Shown: one piece after another, positions 52,074 through 60,092 of the stretch
Layout of the letters: each line of letters opens with the position of its first letter
Numbering within the stretch: position 1 is the stretch's first letter
NCBI GenBank assembly: GCA_963709665.1
Contig: CAVPWU010000003.1
Location: 186,001 to 250,000 of the forward strand
Reading direction: 5' to 3'
DNA length: 64,000 bases
Origin: DASZIT01 sp963709665
GTDB taxonomy: Bacteria; Actinomycetota; Acidimicrobiia; Acidimicrobiales; RAAP-2
Translations under genes and position numbers: made by a program
The notes under the pieces: generated by a model
The model's database searches: none
What the model saw: the letters and a program-made list of their open reading frames with translations, nothing else
What the model was told of the DNA's origin: nothing

Positions 52074-52604
52074 TCAGACGGACCCGCCACCTCCCGAGGC
52101 TCCGGCGCGCTGCCAGGTCTCGAAGCGGTAGCCGATCCCACCGTCCCGGTGCTCGTCGCTCCGGGTGACCAGTCGGAAGGCCTCCCGGTAGGGCGGGAAG
52201 AACGTGACGCAGTGGAAGTCCCCCTCGACCTGGGTCAGCAGCAGCTGGTCGGCCTCCCCGATGGTCGCCGCGTACACCGCCCCGCCGCCGATCACCCAGA
52301 CGTCCTCGCCCGGCCGCTCGGCCACCAGCTGGTCGAGGCTGCCCACCGGTCGGAACCCGGTCCGCAGGTCCCCCGGGCTCCTGGTCAGCACGAAGTTCAC
52401 CCGGTCGTGGAGGGGGGCGGCGAACTCCTCGTAGGTCGCCCGGCCCATCAGGATGGCGCCGGTGGTGGTCGTCCGGCGGAAGTACGCCGTGTCACCCGGG
52501 AGCCTCCAGGGGAGGCCGGTGGCGGTGGCGATGCCCCGCCGGGTGTCCATGGCGGCGATCAGGCGGATGGTGCCGGAGGGCGTCCCTGGTGGCGGACCGG
52601 TCAT
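52074..52604 (-). CDS. folA: Dihydrofolate reductase
   Basis: 176 residues from ATG 52604. Family motifs are clear: LIAAMDTRRGIA, LPWRLPGDTAYFRRTT with the substrate-binding Asp, ILMGRATYEEF, VWVIGGGAVYAA and LLLTQVEGDF with FFPPY. It reduces dihydrofolate to tetrahydrofolate with NADPH. A thymidylate synthase gene, the common neighbour, is absent; instead it is 14 bases downstream of a P450 in the SDR/P450 unit, so it may be a passenger of that transcript. The Ala/Gly/Ser-rich last residues look non-conserved. A diverged DHFR-like reductase with another substrate is the alternative. Confidence 0.87.
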   Translation of the reverse strand: MTGPPPGTPSGTIRLIAAMDTRRGIATATGLPWRLPGDTAYFRRTTTTGAILMGRATYEEFAAPLHDRVNFVLTRSPGDLRTGFRPVGSLDQLVAERPGEDVWVIGGGAVYAATIGEADQLLLTQVEGDFHCVTFFPPYREAFRLVTRSDEHRDGGIGYRFETWQRAGASGGGGSV

Positions 52605-52618
52605 CGGGCGGGCAGCCC

Positions 52619-53821
52619 CTACCGGAGGATGATCGGCATGCTCGCCCAGCCCCGCACGGTGGAGGTGGGGAACAGCGACAGTCCGTCGTAGTCGAGCTCC
52701 CACTCCGGGAACCGGTTGAGCATCTCGTCGAGCGCCACCCGGCCCTCGAGCCGGGCCAGGCTGGCGCCCAGGCAGAAGTGGAGCCCGTGCCCGAAGGTGA
52801 GGTGGGTGACGTCGGTCCGCCGGATGTCGAACACGTCCGGGTCGGTGTAGCGACGGGGATCACGGTTGGCGGACGCCATCGACAGCAGGATGGGACTTCC
52901 GGCCGGCACCGTGGTCCCGTGGTACTCGATGTCCTGGGTCACGTAGCGGGCGATGGAGTGCCCGGTGGGCTCGAAGCGCAGCGTCTCGTCGATGACCCGG
53001 GGGATGAGCGACCGGTCCTGGTGGACGGCGCGCCGCTGGTCGGGGTGCTCGGCCAGCACCTTGGTGAGCCAGCCGATCAGCCGCCCGGTGGTCTCGTTTC
53101 CCGCCCCGGCCAGCACCGCGGTGTAGGTGGAGACCTCCTGGCGGGTCAGCGTCCGGGTCGAGCCGGTCTCGTCCTCGAACTCGGCATTGAGGAGCTGGGT
53201 CATCAGATCGTCGGAGGGGTGCTCGGCCCGCCAGTCGATGTACTCCTCGAACATGGCGCCGCTGGCGATCTGGTCCTGCCGGATCTCCATCGGCCGGCCC
53301 GGCCGGGTGCGCAGGTTGTCGTCGGTCTTGTTGCGCACCGCCACCTGGTCGGCTTCGGGGATGCCCAGCAGCATGCCGATGACCTTCATCGGCAGCATGG
53401 TGGCCAGCTCCTCGATGATGTCGAACCCACGGGAGCCGACCAGGGGATCGAGACAGGCGATGCAGTACTGGCGCACCTGGTCCTCGAGCTCGGCCATCCG
53501 GCGGGGGGTGAAGACCCGGGACAGGAGTCCCCGGTGCATGGTGTGGGTGGGCGGGTCCTCGAACATGATGACCCCGCCGGGGAGGTCGTAGCCCGACCGG
53601 ATCACATCGAGGATGTCGGAGCGCGTGCTGCTGAGCGCCTGCCAGTTCTTGAGCGCCTCCTCCACGTCGGCGTGCCGGCTCAGCACCCAGAAGTCGTACG
53701 GCTCGTTGTGGTAGATCGGCGCCTCGTCCCGGAGCCGGGCGTAGATCGGATAGGGATCGGCGTTGATCCCCACGTCGTAGGGGTCGTAGTAGAGGTCGGG
53801 CACGGGCGGGGCGGTGGACAT
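52619..53821 (-). CDS. Cytochrome P450 (second)
   Basis: 400 residues. I-helix AGNETT at 240-245, ExxR as ETLR at 279-282, and heme loop FGHGLHFCLGASLAR with Cys350. The N-terminal DPYPIYARLRDEAPIYHN is a common opening of soluble actinobacterial P450s. A GAGGAG ribosome site precedes the ATG. It forms an SDR, P450, DHFR unit with 14-base gaps; the SDR could oxidise the alcohol that the P450 makes. A ferredoxin for it would be the one at 59874-60092, in the adjoining operon. Confidence 0.92.
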   Translation of the reverse strand: MSTAPPVPDLYYDPYDVGINADPYPIYARLRDEAPIYHNEPYDFWVLSRHADVEEALKNWQALSSTRSDILDVIRSGYDLPGGVIMFEDPPTHTMHRGLLSRVFTPRRMAELEDQVRQYCIACLDPLVGSRGFDIIEELATMLPMKVIGMLLGIPEADQVAVRNKTDDNLRTRPGRPMEIRQDQIASGAMFEEYIDWRAEHPSDDLMTQLLNAEFEDETGSTRTLTRQEVSTYTAVLAGAGNETTGRLIGWLTKVLAEHPDQRRAVHQDRSLIPRVIDETLRFEPTGHSIARYVTQDIEYHGTTVPAGSPILLSMASANRDPRRYTDPDVFDIRRTDVTHLTFGHGLHFCLGASLARLEGRVALDEMLNRFPEWELDYDGLSLFPTSTVRGWASMPIILR

Positions 53822-53835
53822 GGTGGCTCCTCGGG

Positions 53836-54585
53836 TCAGCTCGGCAGCATGCAGGTGCTGCCGCCGTCGATGGCGATGACGGCGCCGGTGATGAAGGTGG
53901 CCCGGTCCGACGCCAGGAAGGAGGCCAGCTCGGCGACCTCCTCGGGCTGGCCGGCCCGCTGGAGGGCCGAGCCCTTGACCAGGCCGGGGAACCGCTCCCC
54001 GGCGCCCTTGCCGCCGGACATGGCGGTCTCGACGAATCCCGGGCAGATGGCGTTGGCCCGGACCCCCCGGGTGCCGTACTCGATGGCGGCGGCCTTGGTC
54101 AGCGAGATGACCCCCGCCTTGGCCGACGAGTAGGCCGCCGTCGGAAGCCGGGACCCGTTCATCCCCCCGGTCGAGGACCAGTTGAGGATGGCTCCCCCGC
54201 CGGTGGGCAGCATGGCGCGGATGCCGTGCTTGGTCCCCAGCATCACGCCGGTGAGGTTCACCGAGATGAACCGGTTGAACTCCTCGACGGTCAGGTCGGC
54301 CAACGGCGCGGCCCCGGCGATGCCGGCGACGTTGAGCACGGCGTCGACCCGGCCGAACCGGGCGAGCGCCGCCGCGAACATGGCCTCCACCGAGCCCTCG
54401 TCCGAGACGTCGACCTCCACCGGGAGGGCGCCCTCCCCCAGCTCGGCGGCCGTCGCCTCCTGCTGGCCGCTGATGTCGGCGGCCACCACCTCGGCCCCCT
54501 CGCGGACGAACACCTCGGCCGCCGCCCGTCCCATCCCCGATCCGGCACCGGTGATGACCGCCACCTTCCCCTCCAGCTCCTGCAT
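53836..54585 (-). CDS. Short-chain dehydrogenase/reductase
   Basis: 249 residues, the classical length. Cofactor motif TGAGSGMGRAAA near 12-23, an Asp after the second strand (ADISG) that favours NAD(H), NVAGIAGAA, and the catalytic Ser/Tyr/Lys as NWSSTGG plus YSSAK. C-terminal ITGAVIAIDGGSTCM matches typical members. It probably interconverts a hydroxyl and a keto group of the compound processed by the island. A leaderless -10 overlaps the upstream tetR stop codon, giving the SDR/P450/DHFR unit its own promoter. Confidence 0.92.
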   Translation of the reverse strand: MQELEGKVAVITGAGSGMGRAAAEVFVREGAEVVAADISGQQEATAAELGEGALPVEVDVSDEGSVEAMFAAALARFGRVDAVLNVAGIAGAAPLADLTVEEFNRFISVNLTGVMLGTKHGIRAMLPTGGGAILNWSSTGGMNGSRLPTAAYSSAKAGVISLTKAAAIEYGTRGVRANAICPGFVETAMSGGKGAGERFPGLVKGSALQRAGQPEEVAELASFLASDRATFITGAVIAIDGGSTCMLPS

Positions 54586-54592
54586 GGGACCT

Positions 54593-54598
54593 ACTCTA
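54593..54598 (-). promoter_or_regulatory. -10 element (TAGAGT) of the SDR unit, overlapping the tetR stop codon
   Basis: Minus-strand TAGAGT is seven bases before ATG 54585, and its first three bases are the TAG stop of the preceding tetR gene. Leaderless layout. Confidence 0.5.
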
Positions 54599-55273
54599 AG
54601 AGAGCCGCCGGCGGGTCGCCGGGGCCGGGCGGCGGGGGTCGGCGCCCGGACCCCCGAGGGCCGCCAGGCAGAACGTCCACAGCCGGGCGGCGATCTGGGC
54701 GCTGGGCTCGTCCAGCCCGGCGCTGTCGTAGTGGTGGAACACCGCCATGACCAGCTGGGTGATCAGCCAGGCGGCGTACTCGGGGTCCGGGGTCCCGATC
54801 TCCCCGTTGGCCTCGGCCTCCCGGATCTCCCGCAGCAACAGGTCGGTGAAGGGTCGGGTGGCGGCGGACACCTCGGCGGGGTAGAGGGTCTGGAGCCGCC
54901 AGTGCTCGGCGGTGATGAAGCTGGGGCCGTCCCCGATCACCTCCAGCCCGCTCACCGACGCCGTCACGTAGAGGCGGAGCCGGTCCACCGGGTCGCCCAG
55001 CGCGCTGGCCTGCTCCCGGAACGCCCGGCAGTTCTCGTCGATGAGGTTCTCGATGACGGCCAGCAGCAGGTGGTCCTTGCTGGGGAAGTACCGGTAGAAG
55101 GTCTGCAGGGCGATCCCGGCCTCCTTGATCAGCTCCTGGGTGGTGAAGCTGGTGCCCTTGGTGACGGCGAGGCGCTGGGCGGCGGCCACGATGGCCTGGG
55201 CCTGCTCCACCCCCCGGGTCTTCGACCTCCGCACCAGGGGCGACCGCTCGGCGGCCCGTTCGGCCCAGGTCAT
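54596..55273 (-). CDS. TetR-family regulator of the catabolic island
   Basis: 225 residues from ATG 55273; a TTG at 55330 that overlaps the aldolase stop (TTGA) is a possible coupled start with 19 more residues. HTH: QAQAIVAAAQRLAVTKGTSF, then TQELIKEAGIALQTFYRYFPSKDHLL. The ligand half contains LITQLVMAVFHHYDSAG. It lies inside the catabolic gene train, between the Ltp2-like gene and the SDR, so it is the likely local repressor. A candidate palindrome lies in the divergent promoter at 62.8 kb. Confidence 0.88.
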   Translation of the reverse strand: MTWAERAAERSPLVRRSKTRGVEQAQAIVAAAQRLAVTKGTSFTTQELIKEAGIALQTFYRYFPSKDHLLLAVIENLIDENCRAFREQASALGDPVDRLRLYVTASVSGLEVIGDGPSFITAEHWRLQTLYPAEVSAATRPFTDLLLREIREAEANGEIGTPDPEYAAWLITQLVMAVFHHYDSAGLDEPSAQIAARLWTFCLAALGGPGADPRRPAPATRRRLS

Positions 55274-55326
55274 CGGCACGGCGGGAGCGCCGCCCGCCGG
55301 GTCGTCGGGGAGGGGTCGGCCGGTGC

Positions 55327-56529
55327 TCAAAACGGATCCGCGCTGTAGACGACGGCCCCACCGAAGTGCGGCGAGGAGTGACAGGCCACGCCGATCGAGG
55401 CCCCGGCCCGCTGCCGGTCGCCGGCCCGGCCGGCGAGCTGCAGGTAGCACTCGAGCATCTGCGGCACCCCGTGCATCCGTCCGTTCCCCAGCGCACCCCC
55501 GCCGGAGAGGACCGGCAGGGCACCGGGTCGGTCGCTGTCGATCCCGCCCTCGAGCACCAGGCGGTGGGCCTCGCCGACCGGACACAGCCCGAGCGACTCC
55601 ATCCAGTAGTAGACGAAGGGCGAGAAGCCGTCGTACACCTGGGGGAGGTCCACCTCGCCCGGGCCGACCCCGGAGCGCTCCCACAGCCGGCGGGCGGTCT
55701 CGGCGCCGACGTCCATGATGTCGTCGAGGGGCCAGTGCAACGGGAGCCGCCGGGTGACCGGGGCCCCGGTGGCGTAGCCGGACACGTAGACGGGCGGGTG
55801 GGGGAGGTCCCGGGCCCGCTCGGCCGACGTGAAGAGGAAGGCGGCCACCCCGTCGACCGGGATGTCGCAGTCGAGCCGGCAGATCGGGTCGTCGATCATC
55901 GGGGCGGCCAGGTACTCCTCGGGGTCCAGCGGCCGGCCCGACCAGTAGGACCACGGGATCCGGGACCCGTTCTTGCGGGCCTCCGACACCACGGCGGCCA
56001 TGGCCTCCCGGGTCGCCCCGTACCGCTGGAGGTACTCGGTGTAGGAGAAGGCGATCATGGCCAGCGGGCCGAAGAACCCCTGGGGAACCGTCCACTGCTG
56101 CGGGCCGTGCGCCTCGGTCATCGGGTTCCCGTGGTAGCTGGCGTGGGGGTTGTGCAGGGCCCGGTGGACCAGCACGTACTCGGCGGCCCCGCTGGCCACG
56201 GCGTTGACCGCCAGCGACACCGCCCCGGGGATCTGGCCGAACCCCTGGAACCCGGCGGCGTAGGCGGGGTTGATCCGCAGCTGCTCGGCCAGCCAGTTGG
56301 CCGACACCAGGCTGACCCCGTCCTCGGCCACGTGGGCCCCGGCCGACGGGAAGAGGCTGGCGGTGACGAAGCCGTCCACCTGGGCCTCGGTCAGCCCGGC
56401 ATCGGCGATGGCCCGCCGGGCCGTCTGGACGGTGAGGGCGCCCAGCGTCTGGTCGGCGTGCCGCGCCACCGGGCTCTGGGCGTACCCCACGATGGCCACC
56501 TGGTTGCCGGCCTGCAGGCGCCCGCTCAT
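55327..56529 (-). CDS. Thiolase-fold lipid-transfer protein, Ltp2-like aldolase type
   Basis: 400 residues from ATG 56529, overlapping the DUF35 stop by 4 bp. The thiolase fold is shown by VAIVGYAQSPVA, TARRAIADAGLTEAQVDGFV and GGGALGNGRMHGVPQMLE. No nucleophilic cysteine occurs at the usual N-terminal-domain position, and the thiolase HDAF motif reads VYDGFSPF, with Tyr for His. That combination is seen in Ltp2-type steroid side-chain aldolases, which cleave beta-hydroxyacyl-CoA by retro-aldol chemistry together with a DUF35 partner. The overlapping DUF35 gene fits exactly. A degradative thiolase is therefore less likely. Confidence 0.85.
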   Translation of the reverse strand: MSGRLQAGNQVAIVGYAQSPVARHADQTLGALTVQTARRAIADAGLTEAQVDGFVTASLFPSAGAHVAEDGVSLVSANWLAEQLRINPAYAAGFQGFGQIPGAVSLAVNAVASGAAEYVLVHRALHNPHASYHGNPMTEAHGPQQWTVPQGFFGPLAMIAFSYTEYLQRYGATREAMAAVVSEARKNGSRIPWSYWSGRPLDPEEYLAAPMIDDPICRLDCDIPVDGVAAFLFTSAERARDLPHPPVYVSGYATGAPVTRRLPLHWPLDDIMDVGAETARRLWERSGVGPGEVDLPQVYDGFSPFVYYWMESLGLCPVGEAHRLVLEGGIDSDRPGALPVLSGGGALGNGRMHGVPQMLECYLQLAGRAGDRQRAGASIGVACHSSPHFGGAVVYSADPF

Positions 56530-56942
56530 GCCGACAGGGCGAAGGCGGGGACCGAGACGCCGTCGGCGATGTCCTCGAAGACCATCGACACCGGGGTGCC
56601 GGTGGTGAAGGTGGCGTCGGGGCCGTCGACCAGGCGCCCGATCATCCGGAGATCGTCCTGGGCGTCCAGCTCCACGTCCACCAGCACGAAGGGCACCTCG
56701 AGGCCCGGGAGGAACGACTGTCGCACCACCGTCCACGAGCGGATGGTCCCGGAGCCGTCGACGGGGGCGTAGGTGTAGCGGGGATCCATCGAGCCACAGT
56801 GGGCGCACGATAGTCCCGGCGGGTGGTTGAGGGCCCCGCAGTGCGGGCAGCGCGCCAGGGCCAGGGTGTGCCCCGCCGCCGCCGCCCAGAAGGGGGCCGA
56901 CCGCTCGTCCGGTACCGGCACCGGGCGGGCCCCGGTGCTCAC
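56526..56942 (-). CDS. DUF35 OB-fold/zinc-ribbon protein, partner of the Ltp2-like protein
   Basis: 138 residues from GTG 56942, overlapping the CaiB stop (GTGA). A rubredoxin-like zinc ribbon CPHCG and CAHCG sits at about 32-49 after an N-terminal helix (PFWAAAAGHTLALARC). An OB fold follows (YAPVDGSGTIRSWTVVRQSF to GTPVSMVFED). DUF35 proteins bind acyl-CoA and activate thiolase-fold partners, for example ChsH2 with Ltp2. Operon overlap with both neighbours supports a stable complex with the next protein. Confidence 0.92.
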   Translation of the reverse strand: MSTGARPVPVPDERSAPFWAAAAGHTLALARCPHCGALNHPPGLSCAHCGSMDPRYTYAPVDGSGTIRSWTVVRQSFLPGLEVPFVLVDVELDAQDDLRMIGRLVDGPDATFTTGTPVSMVFEDIADGVSVPAFALSA

Positions 56943-58150
56943 AGGATCACCTCCGCCTCCTTGAGGGCGGCGATCTCCTCCCACCCGTAGCCCAGCTCCA
57001 GCAGGACGGTCTCGGTGTCCTCCCCGTGCTCCGGGGCCCGCCGCAGGGGCGGGGGCTCCCCGGCGAACTGCACCGGCACCGCCGGGAGCCGGTAGGCCAC
57101 CTCCCCGTCGATCTCCACGTCGCCGACGTACCCGTTGGCGATGACCTGCGGGTCCTCGAGCAGCTCGGGCACCGACTGCACGGGGGCCCACGGGGCGTCG
57201 AGATCGGAGAGCAGCTCCGTCCACTCGGCGAAGGTCCGGGTGGCGAACTCCTCGTCGAGGAGGGCGACGCAGGCCGCCCCGTTCTCCCGGCGGGCGGTGA
57301 GGTCGGCGAACCGCGGATCGTCGGCCAGCTCCGGGCGCCCGATGAGCCGGCAGAAGTCGGGCCAGTAGCGGTCCGGCTGGAGGAAGACCAGCTGGATGTG
57401 CCGCCCGTCCCTGGTCCGGTAGCTGCCCACCAGGGGGTTGACCTGCGGGCCCCGACCGCTCATGGCCATCGGCGTGTCGCCGCCCAGGGCGGCCAGGACG
57501 TCCGAGGACAGGGTCCAGACGGCCGCACCGAGGAGCGAGACGTCCACCACGGTCCCCTTCCCGGTCCGGGAGCGCTGGAGCAGCGCCGCCGACACCCCGA
57601 AGGCCAGCGCCAGGGCGCCGTTCCGGTCGCCCAGCGCCCCGCGCTGACCGATCGGGTACCGGCGGTCGGGCGGGGTCAGCATGTGCGCCATCCCGCCACG
57701 CGCCCAGTAGGCGGTGGCGTCGTACCCGGGCCGGTCGGCGTCGGGCCCGCGCACGCCGTAGCCGTTGCCGTTGGCGCACACCAGGGCGGGATAGCGGTCG
57801 GTCAGGGTCTCGGGATCGAGGCCGAGCCGCTGCAGCGCCCCCGGCCGCATGTTGGTGAGGAAGACGTCGGCGGAGGCGAGCAGCCGGTGCAGCACCGCCC
57901 GCCCCTCCTCGGTCTTGACGTTGAGGGCGATCGACCGCTTCCCCCGGTTGGCCAGGGCCAGGGACAGGTTGACACCGCCGCGGTCGGTGCCGATCCCCTG
58001 GGTGGCCAGGGCACGGTAGGGGTCCCCCTCGGTCGGCTCGATGTGGATGACGTCGGCACCCCAGTCGGCCAGCAGGGCCCCCGCCACCGGGACGAACACC
58101 CACTGGGCCAGCTCCACCACCGTCACCCCGTCGAAGGGCTGCTCAGACAT
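56939..58150 (-). CDS. CaiB/BaiF family CoA-transferase
   Basis: 403 residues. N-terminal GVTVVELAQWVFVPVAGALLADWGADVIHIE and GKRSIALNVKTEEG are classical type III CoA-transferase motifs; the catalytic Asp lies in RPGYDATAYWARGG. It moves CoA between two carboxylic acids without ATP. In the island it probably activates the acid formed by P450 and aldehyde dehydrogenase steps, or recycles CoA from succinyl-CoA-like donors. It begins 15 bases after the Ddn-like gene and overlaps DUF35. Confidence 0.92.
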   Translation of the reverse strand: MSEQPFDGVTVVELAQWVFVPVAGALLADWGADVIHIEPTEGDPYRALATQGIGTDRGGVNLSLALANRGKRSIALNVKTEEGRAVLHRLLASADVFLTNMRPGALQRLGLDPETLTDRYPALVCANGNGYGVRGPDADRPGYDATAYWARGGMAHMLTPPDRRYPIGQRGALGDRNGALALAFGVSAALLQRSRTGKGTVVDVSLLGAAVWTLSSDVLAALGGDTPMAMSGRGPQVNPLVGSYRTRDGRHIQLVFLQPDRYWPDFCRLIGRPELADDPRFADLTARRENGAACVALLDEEFATRTFAEWTELLSDLDAPWAPVQSVPELLEDPQVIANGYVGDVEIDGEVAYRLPAVPVQFAGEPPPLRRAPEHGEDTETVLLELGYGWEEIAALKEAEVIL

Positions 58151-58165
58151 GGGCGGGAGCCCGGC

Positions 58166-58603
58166 TCACGAGACCGGGGACAGGACGACCACCGGGATCA
58201 CCCGGTCGGTCCGCGTCTGGTAGACGTCGTAGTTCGGCCACTGGTCGCTCACGATCCTCCACAGCCGGGGCTTGTCGGCCTCGCCGGCGGTGGTGGCCAC
58301 CACCGGGATCCGGTCCGCCTTCACCTGGATCTCGGCCGACGGCTGCGCCACCAGGTTCCGGTACCAGTTCGGATGGGACGGGGCGCCCCCCATCGAGGCC
58401 ACCACCAGGTAGTCGTCGCCGTCCCGGGCGAAGATCAGCGGCGTGGTCCGGGCCTCCCCCGTCCTGCGGCCGGTGGTGGTGAGCAGCAGGGTGGGCACGC
58501 CGTTCCACAGGTACCCCACCGCCCCGTCGGTCTCCCGGTACCGCTGGACGTGCTCCTCGCCCAACAGCAGGAGGTCCGGCGCCCGGTAGTCGTCTTCAGC
58601 CAT
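58166..58603 (-). CDS. Ddn-like deazaflavin (F420)-dependent nitroreductase family protein
   Basis: 145 residues from ATG 58603, overlapping the P450 stop by 8 bp. The family signature is very clear: LLLTTTGRRTGEARTTPLIF, DGDDYLVVASMGGAPSHPNWYRNLVAQPSAEIQ and WPNYDVYQTRTDRVIPVVVL. These split-beta-barrel enzymes use reduced F420 to reduce quinones, enones or nitro compounds, and imply that the host makes F420. In this operon it may reduce a double bond or quinone in the catabolic intermediate. Confidence 0.9.
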   Translation of the reverse strand: MAEDDYRAPDLLLLGEEHVQRYRETDGAVGYLWNGVPTLLLTTTGRRTGEARTTPLIFARDGDDYLVVASMGGAPSHPNWYRNLVAQPSAEIQVKADRIPVVATTAGEADKPRLWRIVSDQWPNYDVYQTRTDRVIPVVVLSPVS

Positions 58604-59867
58604 CGCCCCGCCCGCCCTCCCCGAACACGACGGGGAGGGCGGTGGCACCCCGCTCGTAGAACCCGATGTACTCCGGTGGCTCGGCATCCGGATCGAGCCG
58701 GAGGTCGGGCAACCGGTCCAGCAGCGCCCCGATGGCGATGGTCATCTCGGCGCGGGCGACGTGCTGCCCGAGGCAGACATGGGGGCCGTTCCCGAAGGCC
58801 AGCGCCGGCTTCACGGGTCGGGAGGGGTCGTACTCGTCCGGGCGCTCCCACCGCAGGGGGTCCCGGTTGGCGGCGCCCAGGCAGAGATGGAGGACCGATC
58901 CCTTCGGCAGGGGGGTGCCGGCCAGCTCGGTGTCCCGGGTGACCCAGCGGGAGAACATCGGGTCGGTGGGCTGCCACCGCAACGACTCCTCGATCACCGG
59001 GCGCAGCAGGGCGCGGTCGTCCCGCACCGCCCCGAGGAGCTCCGGTCGCTGCAGCAGGGCGGCCAGGGTGATGCCCATCTGCTTCCAGGTGGTGCCCGAG
59101 CCGGCGGCCAGCAGCAGCAGCGAGAACGAGTAGATCTCCGCGTCGGTGAGCCGGTGGGTCCGCCCGTCCTCATCGGTGATCTCCGACTCGACCAGCACGC
59201 TGATCAGGTCGTCCTGGGGCGACTCCCGGCGGGCCGCCACGATGGGGGCGAGGATCTCGACGATCACGTCCGGCGTGCCCAGCGACTGGCGGATGTCGAG
59301 CGCCTGGGCCACCGGGACGCCGAAGCTGCCGGTGATGGTGAGGACGGGGATGGCGGCACAGAACTCCACGTTCAGCTCGGACCGGCCCCCGGCCTCGAAC
59401 GAGTCGATCAGGGCGTGCACGGTCCGTTCGATCCAGTTCCGGATCCACCAGGACGCCCGGGTCGGCGAGAACGACGGCTGGACCAGCGCCCGGTAGCGCC
59501 GGTGCTGGCTGCCGCCCATGGACAGCATGCTGTTGGTGGGCCCGAGCTCGCCGCCCTCGAGGTCGACCGCCTCGGCCGACGAGGCGAACACCTCGGGGTT
59601 GCGGTAGGCGGCGTCACAGGCCTCGAACGAGAAGGCCGAGAAGTGCGGGACGTCGGGGTAGGGCAACCCGTGGAAGAACAGGTCCGGGCCGGCACCGGAG
59701 AGGTCGTGGACGGTGCCGACGTGGACGGCCGCCTGCTCCCGCAGCGCCGCCCAGGCCGGGTACGGGTCGCCGCGGTACCCCCCGCCGGAGTAGGAGTTGA
59801 AGCTGCTGCCCAGGTCGAACAGTTGGCGGACCCGGTCCAGGTCGAGGACATCCTGGGTGTCGGTCAT
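58596..59867 (-). CDS. Cytochrome P450 (third), I-helix acid replaced by Gly
   Basis: 423 residues. Heme loop FGNGPHVCLGQHVAR with Cys365 and ExxR as ESLR at 294-297 are normal. The I-helix reads AAGSGTT at 254-260: the Thr pair is present, but the acidic residue that precedes it in the consensus AGx[D/E]TT is Gly258. Most P450s use that acid in proton delivery, so the mechanism or substrate may differ. A ferredoxin starts six bases upstream of it in the operon and is its likely electron donor. The C-terminal GERGG-type tail is Gly-rich. Confidence 0.9.
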   Translation of the reverse strand: MTDTQDVLDLDRVRQLFDLGSSFNSYSGGGYRGDPYPAWAALREQAAVHVGTVHDLSGAGPDLFFHGLPYPDVPHFSAFSFEACDAAYRNPEVFASSAEAVDLEGGELGPTNSMLSMGGSQHRRYRALVQPSFSPTRASWWIRNWIERTVHALIDSFEAGGRSELNVEFCAAIPVLTITGSFGVPVAQALDIRQSLGTPDVIVEILAPIVAARRESPQDDLISVLVESEITDEDGRTHRLTDAEIYSFSLLLLAAGSGTTWKQMGITLAALLQRPELLGAVRDDRALLRPVIEESLRWQPTDPMFSRWVTRDTELAGTPLPKGSVLHLCLGAANRDPLRWERPDEYDPSRPVKPALAFGNGPHVCLGQHVARAEMTIAIGALLDRLPDLRLDPDAEPPEYIGFYERGATALPVVFGEGGRGDG

Positions 59868-59873
59868 GTGGCC

Positions 59874-60092
59874 TCACGCCCCCCCGTCGATGGTCAGCGT
59901 CAACGCCCCGGTCGGGCAGGCCTCGACCGCGGTCCGGAGGCTGTCCACCGGGTCGCCGTGGACGTCGACCACCACCGCCTTGGTGTCGGCGTCGTGGGTG
60001 AAGGTCCCCGGGGCGTACAGGATGCAGGTCCCGGCGCCCATGCAGACCTCCCTGTCCACCGCCAGGACGATCCCCGACGGCCCCTCAGGCAT
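59874..60092 (-). CDS. P450-associated [3Fe-4S] ferredoxin
   Basis: 72 residues. Cluster ligands Cys17, Cys23 (CMGAGTC) and Cys59 followed by Pro (EACPTGA) give the three-cysteine pattern of P450-linked ferredoxins. It overlaps the amidohydrolase stop by 8 bp and is six bases before the P450 gene, so it is made in step with that enzyme. No ferredoxin reductase gene is present; a generic one must serve. Confidence 0.92.
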   Translation of the reverse strand: MPEGPSGIVLAVDREVCMGAGTCILYAPGTFTHDADTKAVVVDVHGDPVDSLRTAVEACPTGALTLTIDGGA

